Positions 23,973 to 25,773 of a stretch of 25,773 nucleotides of DNA are shown piece after piece. The notes under the pieces were generated by a model. It saw nothing but the letters and a program-made list of their open reading frames with translations, had not been told where the DNA came from and ran no database searches. The stretch covers positions 1 through 25,773 of the forward strand of contig JAUHXN010000007.1 of the NCBI GenBank assembly GCA_030426865.1. The letters run 5' to 3'. Position 1 is the stretch's first letter, and every line of letters starts with the position of its first letter. This stretch comes from a bacterium (lineage in GTDB: Bacteria; Bacteroidota; Ignavibacteria; Kapaibacteriales; UBA2268). The position numbers were made by a program, and so were the translations under genes.

Positions 23973-25334
23973 TTACTCCACTACAAACTTATGTCTCTCT
24001 GCTATACCATTCTTATAGCCAATCTGAAGAAAATAAATTCCTGATGTCAAATCATGATTTGGTTTGAAATTTAGTATTTGCTTAGTTCTACTTGCTAAGT
24101 TGAGCTGATAAGTGCTTATTTTACCTCCAGTCATATCTATTATAGATAATTCCATTTCCCCTAAAAACGATGGAACAAACTCAATATTCAATTCTTCGTT
24201 TGTAGAAAGCGGATTCGGGTATAATTTAGCCGTTGGCTCTTCCTCTTGCATCTTGTCGTCTTCTATACTAAGGATAGGGTCTGTCCATTTGGAGACTACA
24301 CCTGCTCTATCTATTGCTAAAATCTCTCCATTTTGAAGATATGCATAGTCCTCAGGTGATTCTGGTAAATCATAAGTCCCATAATCCCTGTACCATGTTC
24401 TTCCACCATCTGAGGTTCTTAATAACTTAGAGAATCCAGGAGAAAAAGTAATACCATCTTTATCATTTATAAATTCTACGTTCCATAATATACTACTTGG
24501 AGAAGATAAAGTGTCTAAAACCACTTCCCAACTATAACCTCCATCAGTAGATATTTGTATTATATCTTTGAAAGTTGAGGCGTTTGGTTTAGTTTGCTCT
24601 GAACCTACAGCAACTATATTTCCGTTCGACAATTTGGTGTATGCATTCATTCTTTTCTCAAGAATAGAACTGACTTCCCAAGTTTTACCGAAATCTTTAG
24701 ATATTATTGTGAATAATTTATTATCTTCGTGATATGGCTTTACTATATAATATCCCGCTCCAAAAATTAATCCATCGTCTGTTATTATTAGATCATCATA
24801 AACTGATTTATTTATCAATGTGTCTGTTTCACTTTTTATTTCAAAAGTCTCGAAAGTCTTACCCCAATTCTTCGTTAGATATAAATTATATATACTTGTA
24901 ACACCATATCCATTTGAGTTGAAATTTATGTATCTATTAACGCCACCTTCAGAACCATCTATAATACTGTCTTGGTACCAAGTTTCCCCTCCGTTTGAAG
25001 TGTTCCAATATAAAGTGCCTTCGTGCATAACAAAAGCGTTGTCTTCAGTCATGTATTTAAAATCATTCATTTTTCTAGGGTGGTAGATTACATTTCCAGT
25101 CTCATCTCTTTTAATGGAATCAACAAGTGATATTTCCCATGTCTCTCCTCTATCAATAGATTTGAATATATAAGGAATACTCCCTCCTACATTGCCAGAG
25201 ATCATAACATTATCATTTATGGATTCGACTTTGGGACTTACTAGACTTGTTCCAAGATTGCTTAAATTAGTCCACTCACCACCGAACAGTGGTGAGTGGA
25301 ACATAAATGTTATCATTATTAGTAATTCTTTCAT
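23973..25334 (-). CDS. Secreted Asp-box (BNR) repeat protein with T9SS C-terminal sorting domain
   Basis: Secreted protein of 453 aa, likely surface-bound or extracellular. It has a short signal peptide (MKELLIMITFMFHSPLFG) and a beta-propeller marked by six SxDxGxTW-type Asp boxes: SIDRGETW (~59), TSNGGETW (~112), TKNWGKTF (~154), SKDFGKTW (~212), STDGGYSW (~262) and TSDGGRTW (~307). After the low-complexity acidic linker IEDDKMQEEEP comes a type A sorting domain (LYPNP, ~371, to SGIYFLQIGYKNG and final KFVVE), which directs export by T9SS. Similar propellers occur in sialidase-like and PSII-stability-like proteins, but no sialidase catalytic residues can be assigned. Its ATG overlaps the TGA of the upstream gene. 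A perfect hairpin lies in its first 65 nt. The stop is followed by the terminator at 23928-23949. Confidence 0.85.
   Translation of the reverse strand: MKELLIMITFMFHSPLFGGEWTNLSNLGTSLVSPKVESINDNVMISGNVGGSIPYIFKSIDRGETWEISLVDSIKRDETGNVIYHPRKMNDFKYMTEDNAFVMHEGTLYWNTSNGGETWYQDSIIDGSEGGVNRYINFNSNGYGVTSIYNLYLTKNWGKTFETFEIKSETDTLINKSVYDDLIITDDGLIFGAGYYIVKPYHEDNKLFTIISKDFGKTWEVSSILEKRMNAYTKLSNGNIVAVGSEQTKPNASTFKDIIQISTDGGYSWEVVLDTLSSPSSILWNVEFINDKDGITFSPGFSKLLRTSDGGRTWYRDYGTYDLPESPEDYAYLQNGEILAIDRAGVVSKWTDPILSIEDDKMQEEEPTAKLYPNPLSTNEELNIEFVPSFLGEMELSIIDMTGGKISTYQLNLASRTKQILNFKPNHDLTSGIYFLQIGYKNGIAERHKFVVE
25271..25300 (-). repeat. Perfect 12-bp inverted repeat inside the 5' end of the Asp-box gene
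   Basis: TCCACTCACCAC at 25271-25282 and GTGGTGAGTGGA at 25289-25300 are exact reverse complements separated by 6 nt (CGAACA). The hairpin covers nt 35-64 of the coding sequence, over residues of the signal peptide and the mature start (HSPLFGGEW). There is no T run after it on the minus strand, so it is not a typical terminator. Confidence 0.75.
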
Positions 25335-25773
25335 TTTTCTACATAGATTTTATAGATTCTTAAAACTTGATTACCTTCTTTTACCGTTATAAAGTAAGTT
25401 CCCTTAACTAAATGCTGATATAATATAGGAAGTGTGTTTTCATTTCCTACTAACTTGCCAAATAAATCATATATAAGAACCTCACTTTCTCTTCCAATTT
25501 TATCATATACATTTACTCCATCATTAACAGAAGAGACAACGTAGCTTTCTGCCTTATCGACTACCTCCATTGACCTATATACGTCTTCAAATGTATTGAC
25601 ACCAAAAGGATCATTAGGGTCGCTCATTATACTATTATTTACATTATCGCATATAGGAATACAAGGTCGAGTAAACCAAACACAAGTATCACCTATCATC
25701 TCTGAGCCATCTATTTTTACAGCTGTATATTTATTAGGTGCAATTTGACAGACTAAATATCTTCCCCAACAAC
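25331..25773 (-). CDS. Secreted protein, C-terminal part with T9SS-like sorting domain (5' end off the window)
   Basis: The minus strand is open from the right edge to TGA at 25331 (147 codons seen), so this is the 3' part of a larger gene. The in-frame ATG at 25699 is internal, because upstream codons also make sense (CWGRYLVCQIAPNKYTAVKI). The last ~75 residues form a sorting-type domain (VYDKIGRESEVLIYDLFGKLV, then HLVKGTYFITVKEGNQVLRIYKIYV) like T9SS CTDs, though the leading PNP motif is missing. The preceding part holds five cysteines in a short stretch (CWG, VCQ, DTCV, RPCIPIC), perhaps disulphide-bonded. Its stop overlaps the ATG of the Asp-box gene, so the two secreted proteins are probably co-expressed. 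The function is unknown. Confidence 0.75.
   Translation of the reverse strand, partial: CWGRYLVCQIAPNKYTAVKIDGSEMIGDTCVWFTRPCIPICDNVNNSIMSDPNDPFGVNTFEDVYRSMEVVDKAESYVVSSVNDGVNVYDKIGRESEVLIYDLFGKLVGNENTLPILYQHLVKGTYFITVKEGNQVLRIYKIYVEK

Noticed and set aside
1..25773. CRISPR arrays, insertion sequences, tRNA or rRNA genes, phage genes
   Set aside because: No regularly spaced repeats, transposase-like frames, terminal inverted repeats, cloverleaf-like stretches or rRNA-like sequence were seen by eye.

Overview
The window looks like a low-GC chromosome segment from the Bacteroidota/Chlorobiota/Ignavibacteriota-Kapabacteria side of the FCB group. Signs of this are two secreted proteins ending in type IX secretion (T9SS)-like sorting domains, two start-proximal matches to the Bacteroidota -7 promoter box TAnnTTTG, few Shine-Dalgarno sequences, and outer-membrane proteins typical of these lineages. 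The exact phylum is inferred, not shown. I saw no rRNA, tRNA, CRISPR array or transposon.

Layout. At the left edge, the 5' part of an OmpA-family gene (minus, cut by the edge) diverges from a small outer-membrane beta-barrel gene (plus). From 21135 down to 2175 lie 17 minus-strand genes packed head to tail; most junctions overlap or are under 16 nt and the largest gap is 49 nt. In transcription order they are: threonine aldolase, acyl-CoA thioesterase, GH3 hexosaminidase, dTDP-glucose 4,6-dehydratase, UDP-GlcNAc 2-epimerase, Wza-like export protein, Wzi-like outer-membrane protein (broken by a frameshift), two paralogous membrane GT2 enzymes, an intact polyprenyl-phosphate glycosyl-1-phosphate transferase (PGT), a polyprenyl-phosphate mannose synthase-like GT2, a GT2 fused to a degenerate PGT, accA, a YqaA/DedA membrane protein, a GT4, a NUDIX hydrolase and a GT2. 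Upstream are a minus-strand SEC59/DGK1-type polyprenol or diacylglycerol kinase, then divergent plus-strand ispE and a LolC/E-type permease. A hairpin terminator separates these from two minus-strand genes for T9SS-type cargo, the last cut by the right edge.

How the genes fit together. The core is a surface-polysaccharide locus. WecB and RmlB make nucleotide sugars, the PGT loads the first sugar on polyprenyl phosphate, at least five GT modules (four GT2, one GT4) extend it or modify other acceptors, and the Wza-like and Wzi-like proteins export it and hold it at the outer membrane. No Wzx flippase, Wzy polymerase, Wzc kinase, or rmlA/C/D is present in the window. Several neighbours concern the lipid carrier: ispE (isoprenoid precursor), the SEC59/DGK1-type kinase, the polyprenyl-P-mannose synthase homologue, and YqaA/DedA (a family that includes polyprenyl-phosphate translocases).

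Most unusual points: the GT2/PGT fusion whose PGT part has lost its catalytic core; the frameshift in the Wzi-like gene; a LolC/E-type gene that seems to lack any ATG, GTG or TTG at the expected start; and a perfect 12-bp hairpin inside the start of a secreted-protein gene.
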